DNA of 64,000 nucleotides, from NCBI GenBank assembly GCA_963920575.1, contig OY986966.1, positions 19,291,656 through 19,355,655 on the forward strand, read 5' to 3'. This DNA comes from Narthecium ossifragum. Taxonomy: Eukaryota; Streptophyta; Magnoliopsida; Dioscoreales; Nartheciaceae. The notes below the pieces were generated by a model. The model did no database searches. It was given only the letters and a program-made list of their open reading frames with translations, and was not told where the DNA came from. A program made the translations under genes and the position numbers. Within the stretch, counting starts at the first letter, position 1. Each line of letters starts with the position of its first letter. This document shows positions 1 through 10,870 of the stretch, in pieces.

Positions 1-47
1 CTACATTGACATGGTACATATTGAACTTAATTGCCAAGTCAGATACA

Positions 48-344
48 TCAACGCAACATAAAAATAACAAATACGACAACAAATATCGTGACAAGTACAT
101 AACAAACGGTAGAAGAAACCAACGGACTAGGGTCAACACGTGTCGTGTTGGACTTTGCATAAGATGTCGTGGCCACTCCCTCGCAATAAGCTATGTTGTA
201 ATCTTCAAAAGATTGGGATGCTTCATCCAAAGATTTAAATTTGCGATAACATGCACTTGGGTACTTGTTGACTTGTGTGTGACACTCGTGCCACGTTATA
301 TAGATTCCTGTCCTCCGACCTCGGTAGATGACATAATAACTCAT
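48..344 (-). pseudogene. Viroplasmin / RNase H1 N-terminal (hybrid-binding) domain exon
   Basis: The minus strand reads MSYYVIYRGRRTGIYITW, then CHTQVNKYPSACYRKFKS and DEASQSFEDY. This is the small fold known from caulimovirus viroplasmin and from the N-terminus of eukaryotic RNase H1, which binds RNA/DNA hybrids. The ATG at 344 directly follows a T-rich tract ending in GCAG (345-348 read in reverse), a good 3' splice acceptor, so this is probably an internal or terminal exon. About 50 residues of the domain are convincing; the tail to the stop is hydrophobic and unassigned. It lies about 170 bp beyond the stop codon of the Harbinger transposase, on the same strand. It could be a host RNase H1-like gene piece, a transposon passenger or an old pararetroviral copy, and I cannot choose between these. 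Confidence 0.55.
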
Positions 345-365
345 CTGCAAAAAAAAAATTTCCAA

Positions 366-515
366 GGAAATTAAATAGTATCATGTGATGAATGGCATCA
401 TCAAATTTAATAGCTAAATTACTCAAATTATAGAAAACTTTACAATGAAAGTAAATAAGCAGGACAATAAAAGATAAACATATGTGATAAGCAATAATTA
501 TATACTCTACAAACC
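366..515. other. AT-rich spacer without recognisable feature
   Basis: AT-rich sequence between the viroplasmin-type exon and the transposase stop codon. On the minus strand it would be the 3' flank of the transposase and the intron or leader before the exon. I see no motif beyond the T-rich acceptor tract at its low-coordinate edge. Confidence 0.4.
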
Positions 516-756
516 TCACCTATTCACCCACAATTCTAGTGCAATTCTGTCACGCAATAAATCACCCTCACAGGATTCTTCTAACTGAGACGTTGATTGC
601 GGATGTCTACGTGGATGTTCATATTTCGCCGCTTCTACAGGTTCCGAAGGGTCATATTTCGCCGCTTCTACATGGATGATTTCTTATGATATAGTTATTG
701 ATTAGGCAACATGTCATTACTATCTTCGTTTGCACTGAGAAAGGATATAACTGGAT
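516..756 (-). pseudogene. PIF/Harbinger (HARBI1-like) transposase, C-terminal part
   Basis: The minus strand reads YPFSVQTKIVMTCCLINNYI just inside the 757 junction. This matches the conserved block after the catalytic Glu in plant HARBI1-like nucleases. Further on it reads SQLEESCEGDLLRDRIALEL and WVNR, then a stop at 516-518, which is the usual R-D-x-I-A-x-x-L-W end of the family. Between the blocks is a frame break and a short duplicated segment. The rest of the protein is at 28259-30754. The Tekay element that begins at 757 split the gene between the DDE-domain Glu helix and this block. It is non-functional. Confidence 0.75.
619..672. repeat. Short direct duplication inside the transposase 3' end
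   Basis: A 21-bp word beginning tcatatttcgccgcttct occurs at 619-639 and again at 652-672, giving a 33-bp period. The duplication adds 11 codons and lies in the variable linker before the conserved C-terminus. Confidence 0.7.
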
Positions 757-1950
757 TGTCGCGCCCTGACCCGCAAAAGCCCAACTAGGCCGGGGACGCG
801 AACCGGAACCTAACCAAATGCGGAAAATATGGCGAGGGTTCTCTCTAACATATTGGTCTCCATAAGCAATTCATTAAAGACCCTCAATTAATAATTCTAA
901 CATCAACAGAAACCTCAAAGAGGGGAAATCAAATACAAACATTTATACACTCTCGTAGAAGGCTAACTATATAAGGGTTTAGGAACAGAAAGATCACCAC
1001 TCCTCAGACTCCACCATGCGCCGCCGTACCGCCAACCAATTGCCGGGTAGGGGCCACCAAAGAGGAGCTAACACCTGCACCTGCAAAACGCAGCCCGGGT
1101 AGAAGTAAGCAACTAAGCTCAGCAGGGAAACTACACTATGACTCATAGAAGGAAGAGGGAAACACAACAGTGTCACCCTCTAGCATGGTCTAGGTGTCCA
1201 CAGGGGTCCATAACCCCACCGGCGTCTTTAGGTATCCAACCATGGTCACCCTAACGAACTGGGCCCATCTCGGAAGTATAGTACGAAGAAGACACTGCTG
1301 GGCAGGCACACCCTTTGCCCAAAAATGAGACGACGACACCAGCTACACCCCAGAACCAGGCTCGAGGCCGACACGACATCTAAATCATCGATTAACAGGT
1401 ATTCAAGTCATCTAAGCCTATCATCGAAATCGACAGAACACTACAATTCAAACCTGGACCAAGCCACCCAACACCGGTCCTAAGGCTAAATCCGAGCTTC
1501 CAAGCCTCGGGACGGCGATACAACAGATCGCCCACGCCCTAACCATATGCAGCTAATGCACAACCAAGTGCATGCTATGAACACACGCAGGAAAGCAGAT
1601 AAGCATGCAACATATGTGACGATTAAATTAAACAAGGTCTGGGCTCGGCACCCTGCCGACCCCGGGTGGTGAACAAGTAAAACAGGCCAAGGGACTGCTG
1701 CAGTGGTAACTCCTACCAACTACAACCAATCCACAAAGAGACAGCTTGCTACGGGAAGCAACCCCGACAAATAAGACTAACGGTACAACATGCCATCTAC
1801 ACATCTTGGGAGTCGTCACTCTCTCGGTTCACCACTACCCCTTATTGTGGGGCTAACATACTCAAGGATATGTACCATGTATAAAGCAGTAAAGAAAAAC
1901 CGCATAAGCGAAGCCCCGCGGGCAAAAACCAATGAAAACACCTCCCTGTC

Positions 1951-3717
1951 TGATGAGTGCATGAAATTGCACTCTGAACATGACTAAGAATAGCTTATTT
2001 TCGGAGTTTTCATAATTTATATAGATGATTTCGTCCGTATATGTTGCTTCACAAAGTTATTTGTATTATGCAGAAAATTGAAGCAAAAATGAGTCTTTAA
2101 TGCCAAAACTGTACCTTCTCAGAACTAACCAGATGATGTGTTATACATGGTTGGAAAGCTCTGGAAGTCTAGTTTCCGCGAGTTTTTATGGTTCATGATT
2201 TAGAGTTTTGTAGAGGAAGATATGCTATTTTTAGTATGAGAGGTGCAGGAGTAAGCGGCTACGGAAGAAGAAGATCGATCTGATCCCAAAGAAGAGCGAT
2301 ATGATCCCAAAGAAGATCGATTTGATCCCAAAGAAGATCGATCTATTTTTGTGCTTAGACGCTGGTAGAGAGTTGATAGAGGACCAATTATCAAAAGATC
2401 GATATGATCTTTAAAAGATCGATCTGAACCTGGGTGATCTGGAAGTGACTCAGTCTATCGAGAAAGAAGATCGATCCATTCCCAAAGAAGATCGATCTTA
2501 ATCGGGGCGACCCAGATTACGGAAAATGAGGAAAATTACAGTTTTGTCGACTGGTAGGAAACTATTCGGAAAATGTTCCCTGTAAGTCCAAATATTCTCC
2601 AATTTGAATACATGATAGAAAGCTCAGAGATCTACAACTTTTCTGTTGGACAGTTTGTGAGATTCTGGATGGTGTGATAGAAGATTTGAAGAATAGATGA
2701 AGTTACACAAGCTGGAAAACTGTTCTGTCGAACCTGAGAAGAATATTCGTCAAATATTTCTGATAACTCCGGGATCTGACAGAAGACTTCCTAATATACA
2801 ACTTTCGTGTTGAGCTACTTTCCAAATTCTGGATGGATTGGTTTGAGGATTAATTCAGGAAATCCGAGTTGCACTAGAAGTCCAAGTCAACTAAAACCCT
2901 AATTTCAGAATTCCCTTATATATATGGTTATTTAAATCCAAAATTTGGCTGTTCCCAAGGCGGTTTTCTATAGAGCTTTGGAGGGGAGAAAAACAAGAAG
3001 ATGAAGAAATCTCCATCCATGGCCGAGTAAACCGCGGACATGGCGGACGGATGATCTAGCGAGGATTAGGGTTTCTTGTTCATCATGGTTCATAGTTTTA
3101 ATCTTTATTGTTAAACTCTTTTCTATGTATTGAATCTTCAAGGATTATATCTATTGTTTACCTACTTTATCTCGTGAAATTTTTGCTATGTATTGCCGAT
3201 TGTGAGAGTTGGTATTGTGTATTCTTAGAGATATGGTAAGATAGAGTCAGGGCTATGTCCCGATGAACTTTTGCTATACGTTGCCTTTAGTGACAGCCGG
3301 TATGATATATTCTTAGGTTTGGGTAGAATGAAGTTAGAACTATAATAAGGAAGAATCAATCGTAGGAATAGACATATATATATTTTGTTAGACTCATAAT
3401 TCTATATCTCCCGGTTAAGGTGATTGGGATGTGAATCCCTTAGTTGAGTATTGAATGAACCGTTGCTAGAAGAAGAACCTAAGTCCGAGTGAAGGGATTC
3501 CTGACGCCTAGCCATCTTAACACATTGTTATCTCTAGTTAATCTTGAATTATCATTAAAGCCTTTGATCTAATTTAGTTAATTCTTAAGTTCTCGTTTGC
3601 CTTCAATTCATTGCTATTTTCATTTTGGATGTTTTTTGCTTGTCTCTCTGTGGGTTCGACCTCTCTTATGTTATGCTGCACCGTGATTGCTGTGCGAGAC
3701 ACATTTGAGCGATATCA
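1951..3717 (+). mobile_element. Solo LTR (TGATGAG...GATATCA family), TSD ctgtc
   Basis: The 1,767-bp unit begins tgatgagtgcatgaaatt and ends gagcgatatca. It is flanked by identical 5-bp copies ctgtc (1946-1950 and 3718-3722). It has TG..CA ends, no internal domain and no open frame of note. It matches the minus-strand LTR at 28588-30136 from first base to last. It carries a GATCGATC cluster at 2273-2498, a TATA-rich stretch near 2920, and near its 3' end a 'tctctgtgggttcgacctc' block shared by the whole family. It sits inside the Tekay LTR 757-19911. Confidence 0.9.
2273..2498. repeat. GATCGATC palindrome cluster in LTR U3
   Basis: Five copies of agatcgatct/c and two near-matches (gagcgatatgatc, gatcgatttgatc) are spaced roughly 20-70 bp, often followed by the word cccaaagaa. 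The cluster lies about 420 bp upstream of the likely TATA region (near 2920). Confidence 0.8.
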
Positions 3718-5687
3718 CTGTCACACAGGATCGATCATCTCCAGGGGGAATGATAGATCATTGTGAGGACCCGTACCTCTAACCTGGTTCGACCGCGTTG
3801 GTCGAGGGTCTGGTTCTGTTGGTTTTGGGCTTGGTTGGCCTTGCTTAACGATCTCTTTTGATCGTTGCGGCTCCGGGGGTAATCTGGTAAATTACCCTTG
3901 GCGGAGTTGGTTTCACACACGCGTTGTGCACACACGGCCATGTGGTGATGTATGTGTTTGATTAGATCATTAGGGGAATCCTAGACCGAAAGATCTTGAT
4001 TAGATCAAGGTTTGAGCTTATGGGATCAGATCTGGCCGATCGGATGGCCAGGATCTAATCTTAAGCCATTAGTACTTAAGCTCCACTTAATCCATCTCAT
4101 GTTAGGGATTCAGCCGCGATCGAGAGAGAGAGATCAAGAGAGAGCGGCGGCCCAATCTCGTGGAGAGAGAGGAGGAGAGGAGTCCGACGTCGGTGTCCAG
4201 CGGCCGGAGGAGAGGAAGCGGGCGCGCATCCCGTCCGATGACACCGACCGCGGCAAGCAGGACGACATCAACGGCAACGGTGCTCGACGACGGAGGAGTG
4301 GAACCAGAGGAGAGGGCTCGGCGACGACGATCGGCTAGAGAGGAGAAGATCTCGCGCCCAGAGGTAGGGTTTGATCTAATCTCTTGATTAGGCTCTACTA
4401 GACTAGATATAGGGCTGGCTTGATGCTTTGTCCTTGGATTTTCCTGGTTTCCCTCTTGATGTTCCAAGGATTTTGATGTATGTTGTTGGGTCCCTGAATT
4501 CGAGTTGAAGTCTTTTTCCTCCTTCTGCTGTTTTCCGTCGAGGTGCATGCTACCATATGTTTTCCGTGCTTCTCTGAGGTTTTTCATGGCTTCCGATGCC
4601 ATGTTTGTCTGGTTTGTTGATGCAAGCTCTGTTTTTCCCTCCCCTGCTGCCATGTCTGTTCTCACTTGGTGTTTCGATGCTTGCTGCCATGATCTGTTCT
4701 CACTTGGTGTTTCGATGCTTGCTGCCATGCCTTGCTAACCATTGGATCTATGGGTTGATCTATCTCTCTGCTTCTTCTTCGATTTATGTTCTATCTCCTC
4801 TCTTGATAGTTCCTTAACGATAATTCTTAGATCTAATATTCCTAATATGTTCTCCTATATGTAGTAGTGTTGGGTCTATGGCTTGATAGCATTTGGATGG
4901 GTTTGATAAGGTTTTAATCCAACTATTCTCGGATTTCCGCTGTTTTCTTCAAACCCTCATTCGCAGCCACTTTTTCGACGAGCTGCTCTTTATCCGTGTG
5001 GAATCTCGTGATGCTTCCTTCACCAAAGTTGCAGACCTTCGAGTCTACGTTTAGATGGCTCTCATTTCACATTTTTTCTGATTTCTGTACGATTTATGGT
5101 GAACTATCTATCAATCTGCGACGAAGCTGACTTTTGACGAGTTTTTGAGTTCCTCGTCGATTCGTGTTGGATTTCAGTCTCAGATTGACTTGATTCTTTG
5201 ATATGTCATCGAATGTCATGTTAGGATACTCGCTTGGTATCAAGGATGAAATTTTTATGAATGTTTTACGGGATTTCTAGTATATCTAGCTTTATGTCTT
5301 GTATAGGCGAACTATCCTAATTCCATGTTTTTCATGCCATATAAGCTTTATATAGTTCTTATGAGTATTTAGAATTATCGCATGATTTTCGACAAATTTC
5401 CGAGGGAATTCATGGAAGCTTTATGCTGAGATTTTATGCTTGTGTAACTCTAGGTCTCATTTATGCAAGTTGCTATTGTGAGGACCTGCCCCTCTACCCC
5501 TGTGGCTCGTTGTAGACCGCAAGGGCAATTTGGTAAATTGCGCCTTGTTGGATTGTTTCACACCCGCGTGTGCACACACTGCCCTTGTATGTGTTAGTGT
5601 TTATTTAGAATGGCTAGGTGGACCCGGGATCGAAAGATCCGGACTTGGGCTTGAGTTCTTGCCCAAGTTTAGCTTTCAGCACACAAA

Positions 5688-5788
5688 GGATCGATCCTCT
5701 ATGGCTAAGGGATCGATCCTCTGCGTGCCAAAAAGCCTTGTGAATCGGCATGAAGGATCGATCCTCCCTTGAGGAAGGATCGATCATT
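5688..5788. repeat. GGATCGATCC cluster in the 5' LTR
   Basis: Four copies of aggatcgatcct or close variants lie within 100 bp upstream of the pyrimidine-rich core. Only one copy (11647-11660) remains in the 3' LTR, because a deletion between two cttgag words removed the others. Confidence 0.85.
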
Positions 5789-7400
5789 CATAGGTCGGTT
5801 GGTTTTCTGCTTCGCGAGGACGGCCACCGACGGCCGTCGTTCTCCCCTGTCAGAGGGGGAGGACTTTCTCCTCCCCTCCCCCAACTTTTTCCCCTCTTTC
5901 CCGGCTTTCCCCTCCCCTTTTCCCTCCTTTTCTTCCCCTCTTCCTCCTCCTCCTTTCTTCTTCTTCTTCTCTTCTCTTCTCCCCCGAAGCTCTGCTCTTC
6001 CCCTGTTTTTCCGGCAGCCACCTTCCTCTCTTCCGTTCTCCCTCCTCCGACCATCAAATTGGGTGTTCTTTGGCTCGTTGGATTCATGACAACGAGAGGA
6101 AGATCCCTGAAGTGGTTTGGAGGCTTGTTGGTGATCAAATCGCGGGGAATCAGCCGAGGAAAGCGCAGCTAGGTAGGGTTATACCTACTGATGTTTATTT
6201 CGGGTTTTCTTGAGATCTAGCCGTTGGATCTTGTTGATCCTTGCTTTGTTGGTTTTCTTATGCCTTGTACAATAACTAATTTAAGTTTCATGTTAATCAG
6301 TTGAGATTTGAGTAGGTTTTATGTGTTATTAGTCTCGGATTTCTGGTTTTCTGCTGTACTTGAGAAACAGCCGGCTTTCGGCGAGTTTTCCGGCCTGCGA
6401 GTACCTGATCTTGGCTTTTCATAAACATGAAAGTTGTAGCTCTACTCGTTAGCTTTCCATTCCATCTTGTTTCGTATTTTTCCGATTTATGTACAATTTC
6501 TGGTGAATTGTTTACTGGAGGGCTGCGTTGCAGCAATTAAAGGGTAAGTTGGTTTAATCAGCGATTTTTGATTAATGTTTCCCATTAATCCAACCGTTCG
6601 ATGTTTATGAAAGTTGGATCTTGAATCCGACATCGTTTGGACGTCGGATTGACGGGATCAATTAGCCCTAAGTAGAGGGTTTTGGGTTTTGAATATAATA
6701 TTATATTTCGGAATATAATATTATATTGTTTACTTTTCATCATCGTTTTCGGGGTTGCTTCCCGTTGCAGGAGTTCGCGGTTGACGGTCGTGGTACCGTC
6801 GTAATGCCGGGACCCGCTGCGGATCGGCTGGACGCGGTCGGTGGTACCGCTGCAGCGATCCAGTAGACTTATATGATACTTGACATACTGTTACATGCTT
6901 TACTTCTTATCTGTGTATGTCATAGCATGCATTCCTCTGTTGTGCATTAGTTGCATTGGTTAGGGCGTGGGTGATCCTTGGGTCGCCGTCCCGAGGCTGG
7001 AAGCTCGGACTTAGCCCTAGGACCGGGGTTGGGTAGTTTGGACTCGGTTTGAATTGTAGTGTCCAGTCGATTCGATGATAGGCTTAGATGACTGGTACAC
7101 TTGTGGCTTGATGTTTGTAGAGGTCGTGTCGGCCTTGAGTCGGAGGCTGAGGTGTAGCCGGTGTCCCACTGTGCTGACCTTTGGCGTCGCCAGTGTTTGT
7201 TGAGCTTACTGAGTGCCGTCCCTGGGTCTCAGGGGCAGTGTCCCACTGTGCTGACCTTTGGTGTCGCCAGTGTTTGTTGAGCTTATTGAGTGCCGTCCCT
7301 GGGCCTCAAGGACACGCGGTGGGGTTATGGGACCCCTGTATACACCCAGATCCTACTCAAGGGCGACACTGTTGCGTTTCCCTCTTCCTTCTGTGTGTCG

Positions 7401-7440
7401 TAGTGTAGATCCCTACTGAGCTTAGTGCTCACACCTACCC
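7401..7440 (+). promoter_or_regulatory. Block conserved in all Tekay-type LTRs of the window
   Basis: The word ctactgagcttagtgctcac, followed by cctacccgggctgc, is present here and at 13321, 19235, 36717, 38062, 40766, 50520 and 55206. It is also at 16376 and, in reverse, near 1080-1130, 22555 and 56500 with a few changes. It contains a small stem, GAGC-ttagt-GCTC. It is far better conserved than the surrounding LTR sequence. It probably belongs to the R or U5 part of the LTR; its role is unknown. Confidence 0.6.
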
Positions 7441-7576
7441 GGGCTGCGTTTTGCAGGTGCAGGCGTCAGTTCTTCTTCTGTGGCCCCTACCGGGCAGTTG
7501 GTTGGCGGTGCGGCGGCGCCAGGTGGAGTCTGAGAGCTGGTGATCCTTTACTGCTTTTACCCTTATGTTAGATAGT

Positions 7577-7588
7577 CTCCTACGGGAG
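7577..7588 (+). other. C(UACG)G tetraloop hairpin near the LTR 3' end
   Basis: The word ctcctacgggag folds as a 4-bp stem CUCC/GGAG closed by a UACG loop on a C-G pair, the very stable UNCG loop type. It recurs intact at 13487 and near 19386 and 36891, and with one change near 38220, always about 230-250 bp before the LTR end. Four base pairs are few, so function is only suggested by the recurrence. Confidence 0.5.
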
Positions 7589-7823
7589 TAATATTGTAGT
7601 TGAACTTCCCCTCTCCGAGGTTTTGTATATATTAATACTCTGAGTTTTAAATCTGTGATTCGAGGCTTGAATATAATATTGTTTTTCAAGAGGGTGTTTT
7701 GGTGAATTGCTAGGGAGACCAATAGGTTAGAGGGAACCCTCGTCGTTCTTTTTCCGCGTTGGTTAGGTTCCGGTTCGCGTCGCCCGGCCCGGTTGGGCTT
7801 TCGCGGGTCGGGGCGCGACATCT

Positions 7824-7835
7824 TGGTATCAGAGC
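7824..7835 (+). promoter_or_regulatory. Primer-binding site for initiator Met-tRNA
   Basis: The sequence tggtatcagagc begins 3 nt after the 5' LTR end. It is complementary to the 3' end of plant initiator methionine tRNA, the usual minus-strand primer of gypsy and copia elements. Confidence 0.92.
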
Positions 7836-8022
7836 ATAGGCTGTAGATCCCAGGGTTTAGGATCAGGATTCGGTTGAGATTGAGCGTGGAATGGGTTAGT
7901 TCTATGTCTAGAACATCCGTGCATGCTCATTTTGATGTGTTGTGCTTTTCCGCTTTATGTTGTGCTGCTTTGTCTTGGGTTTCGAACGAGTGGACGCTCG
8001 TTTGTTGTTGGTGATTGCGCAG

Positions 8023-8730
8023 ATGTCGGGAGCTCGAGGCCGACCTTCGGTTGATGGTCGGGGTGGGGCACGACTTGGTCGACCCGCCCGACCAGACAGG
8101 GTAGCACCTGTCAGGGAGGTCAGAGCTAGACGGACTGAGCCATCACCAGCGACGGCTTCGGTCGCACGGGAGGAGACCCTTCTCGCCGAGGAGGGGGTTC
8201 TCGCTCCGGTCGACGCGCGGACCGCTGTGGTGGTCTTGCTGGAGTTTCAGCAGTATGCCACCCGGTTCACGCACTTGGTCCGTTTCGCGGGGGCAGTGGC
8301 AGCAGGTCCAGTGGCCAGTGTTTGTCAGTTTTAGCAGAGGCTTCGATCAGAGATCAGACGACGGACCAGTTCTTACCGCTTCCAAACGTACTCAGCAGTT
8401 CTGGACTGCGCCTTGGCAGTAGGGGCGCAGTTGCGGGACGAGAGGTGCCGGGCAGTTCCACCGGCATCCTCTACCAGCACACCGCAGAGACCCCAGTTCA
8501 GAGGGGGATTCGGCAGGCGGACACCAGCGGCATCAGCGACGCTTTCAGCAGCGGTCGCAGCGACGGTAGCAGTTCCAGGCTCAGTTGCCGAGTCCGCCAG
8601 GCCGGTTTCTCCTGACGGCCGGGCCGTCTGGGCAGGCTCCGTCAGGGGGAGGCCAGGGTCAGCAGCCTGATAGCGCGTCAGTCCCGTGCTTCTCGTGCGG
8701 GCAGCTGGGACACTACCGTGGGGACTGCCA
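8023..8730 (+). pseudogene. Tekay gag, with core deleted
   Basis: Gag is the structural nucleocapsid protein of the element. The frame starts at 8023 (MSGARGRPSVDG), matching the MSGARGQPSV start of the copy at 28091. After a FQQ word near 8250 it jumps straight to YATRFTHLVRFAG. The other copy shows that the FQQ is normally followed by LNPPRFSGETRD and a long helical core, so several hundred bp of capsid core are gone. The join falls in a cagcagta word. A stop at 8332-8334 and frame shifts follow. The zinc knuckle CFSCGQLGHYRGDC (C-x2-C-x4-H-x4-C) survives at 8687-8728 in another frame. Confidence 0.85.
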
Positions 8731-8865
8731 CTTGCGAGGAGCGCAGGGCGCTGTGCCGCAGGGGAGTCGAGGCGGAGGGTCCAGTGCTTGGCAGGGGAGT
8801 AGTGGCGGGACCGGATCAGGGGCTGGCCGGGCCGCTCCAGAGGTGGAGGCGGCCAGCGGGGGCGT

Positions 8866-9525
8866 GTGTTTGCTTTTCCGGTGCGTGAGCAGCCAGACAT
8901 CGTTCAGCTTTTCCAGTCGCCACCGCAGTACCAGCAGTACCAGCAACCGCAGCAGTACCAGCAGGCAGCGGCAGAGCCATCCGTGCTCAGAGGGTTGGAG
9001 ACGAGTTGGCTAGAGGTGGCACAGTCTGTAGATTCACCGATCGGAGGCACCGTCAGTGTAGACCGGGTTTGCCGATCTTGTTCTTTGGAGGTTGGAGGCC
9101 TCCGTGTCTGTCTAGACCTGCGGGTACTAGACATGACAGGTTTCGACGTGATACTCGGTATGGACTGGTTAGCAGCATACCGGGCTATCATCGACTGTGG
9201 TCGCCGGAGGGTGGTCGCTTGGACACCCGATGGGACACAGTTTGTGTTGTTGGGGGATCGGTTCTCAGCCGATTCCTTTGCTTGTGGTGTGGGAAGGCGT
9301 GGCAGCGAGCTTTCAGCCTTGCTGGCCAGCCTGTCCCTGTTTGGGTCAGAGGGAGTGCAGCAGAGCAGTTTCCCCAGGATCGTGTGCGACTACATCGATG
9401 TGTTTCCCGAGTTGTTGCTCGGGCTTCCACCGCCCAGAGAGGTCGATTTTGAGATCGACCTGGTACCGGGTACCGCACCAATCTCTCTCCCAGCTTTCAT
9501 GATGGTACCCTTCGACTTTGCATAG
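8866..9525 (+). pseudogene. Tekay aspartic protease remnant, active site missing
   Basis: The retropepsin cleaves the polyprotein. The C-terminal half is clear: GLETSWLEVAQSVDSPIGG, the flap-side strands, then MTGFDVILGMDWLAAYRA. The D-[ST]-G-A active-site loop that should lie about 15 residues before GLETSW is absent. In its place a glutamine-rich QYQQYQQPQQYQQ stretch of gag origin runs directly into it, so the deletion removed the catalytic Asp. The frame continues through the linker [20 protein letters not shown] into the RT start and then shifts and stops at 9523. Confidence 0.8.
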
Positions 9526-10870
9526 ACTACAGGCGGCTCAACAGGGTGACGGTGAAGAACAGGTATCCGATGCCGCGGATCGACGACCTGTTTGACCAGC
9601 TTCGAGGATCTTCAGTGTTCTCGAAGATCGACCTCCGCACCGGCTACCACCAGTTGAGGGTTCGGGATTGCGACATCCCGAAGACGGCTTTTTGGACTCG
9701 GTACGGCCTGTACGAGTTCGTGGTGATGCTGTTTGGGCTGACGAACGCACCAGCAACGTTCATGGATCTCATGCAGAGGATCTTCCGGCCTTTCCTAGAC
9801 AAGTTCGTGGTGGTGTTCGTCGACGACATCCTTATCTACTCCCGGTCAGAGGCGGAGCACGAGCGACACTTGGCGACAGTGTTGCAGCTACTTAGGGAGC
9901 ATCGGTTTTATGCCAAGGCTTCCAAGTGCGAGTTCTGGCTTGCACAGGTGGGATTCCTTGGACACGTGGTGTCAGCAGCAGGAATCTCAGTTGACCCGGC
10001 TAAGGTCGAGGCAGTGGTACAGTGGCAGAGACCGAAAACAGTGTTTGAGGTCCGTAGTTTCTTAGGCCTGGCGAGTTACTACAAACGGTTCGTGCGGGAC
10101 TTCTCCAAAGTTGCCGGACCGTTGACCAGACTGACACAGAAGGCCGTCCCGTTCGTGTGGGATGATGCTTGTGAGCGAGCCTTCGTGGAGCTGAGGACGA
10201 GGTTGACCAGTGCGCCGGTGCTGATCGTCCCCGAGCGAGGTGTTGGTTACAGTGTTTACTGCGACGCCAACGGTGAGGGTTTGGGGTGTGTCCTCATGCA
10301 GGAGGGCCACGTAGTTTCCTATGGTTCTCGTCAGCTGAAGAACCATGAGAGGAACTACCCGACTCACGACTTGGAGCTAGCAGCGGTGGTCTTCACCCTG
10401 AAGACCTGGCGGCATTATCTCTATGGCGAGAAGTTCTCAGTCTTCTCGGACCATAAGAGTTTGAGGCACGTTTTCACCCAACGTGACCTCAACCTGAGGC
10501 AGCGACGCTGGATGGAGCTACTGGAGGACTACGACTTTGCGTTGCATTACCATCCTGGTAAGGCAAATGTCGTAGCAGACGTGCTGAGCAGGCAGGTGAG
10601 AGAGACCAGAGCAACAGTTGCAGGGTTGTCAGCTCGGCAGTGGCAGGCTCTAGAGACGGCGGGCCAGTTGGGGCTCGAGTTTGAGGATCGGGGATCCAGC
10701 AGCTTCCTCTACGCAGTGCAGAGTATGCCAGCAGTTCTTGCCAGAGTGCTGGAGGCACAGTATAGTGACCCAGAGCTCGAGGAGTTACGCACAGCAGCGG
10801 GCACGGAGGGCGCTGACGGAGATTGGACAGTATCGCCAGACGGAGGGCTACGGTTCCGAGGCAGTCGTCA
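9519..10870 (+). pseudogene. Tekay reverse transcriptase and RNase H
   Basis: This is the longest open stretch of the element. RT begins abruptly at CIDYRRLN (around 9519). The roughly 35-40 residues that normally connect the protease linker to this point are deleted, with a frame change. The motifs run [36 protein letters not shown] and the catalytic FVDD at 9816-9827, followed by the thumb and GFLGHVV. RNase H follows with [35 protein letters not shown] and [17 protein letters not shown]. The frame ends at 10880. Catalytic residues of both domains look intact, so most damage is in the flanking domains. Confidence 0.9.

Larger units (their letters stand above)
5477..7820 (+). repeat. 5' LTR of the two-LTR Tekay element
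   Basis: A 2,344-bp LTR that starts tgtgaggacctgcccctc and ends cggggcgcgaca. In order it holds a GATCGATC cluster (5688-5788), a strong pyrimidine tract (about 5850-6050), a donor-like aggtagggtt word (6171-6180), a conserved block around gagcttagtgctc (7418-7430) and a ctcctacgggag hairpin (7577-7588). Compared with the 3' LTR it keeps about 120 bp of U3 (about 5655-5772) but lacks about 41 bp near 6615. Confidence 0.9.

Noticed and set aside
1951..1985. Hammerhead-ribozyme-like start (ctgatgag plus a gtgca...tgcac stem) in the LTR at 1951 and its sister
   Set aside because: The stem is followed by tctgaac or tctaaac, not the required GAAA box, and no flanking stems I and III are seen. The ctgatgag word is partly created by the target-site copy.
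4102..4728. 208-residue minus-strand frame
   Set aside because: Antisense of the LTR leader and T-rich region in LTR 3762-16891. Low-complexity composition and no domain.
5750..6172. Overlapping frames of 106-140 residues on both strands, repeated at 11520-12080
   Set aside because: They fall in the CT-rich tract present in both LTRs of the element, and the frames are poly-Ser/Phe/Leu or poly-Glu/Lys.
7181..7408. 75-residue frame duplicated exactly at 13091-13318
   Set aside because: Identical because it lies in the two LTRs. It contains an internal duplication of LTR text and no protein domain.
7824..7835. Possible tRNA gene near the PBS
   Set aside because: Only the 12-nt complement of the tRNA 3' end is present; there is no cloverleaf.
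8373..8900. 175-residue minus-strand frame opposite gag
   Set aside because: Shadow of the GC-rich gag spacer; the plus strand carries the recognisable zinc knuckle.
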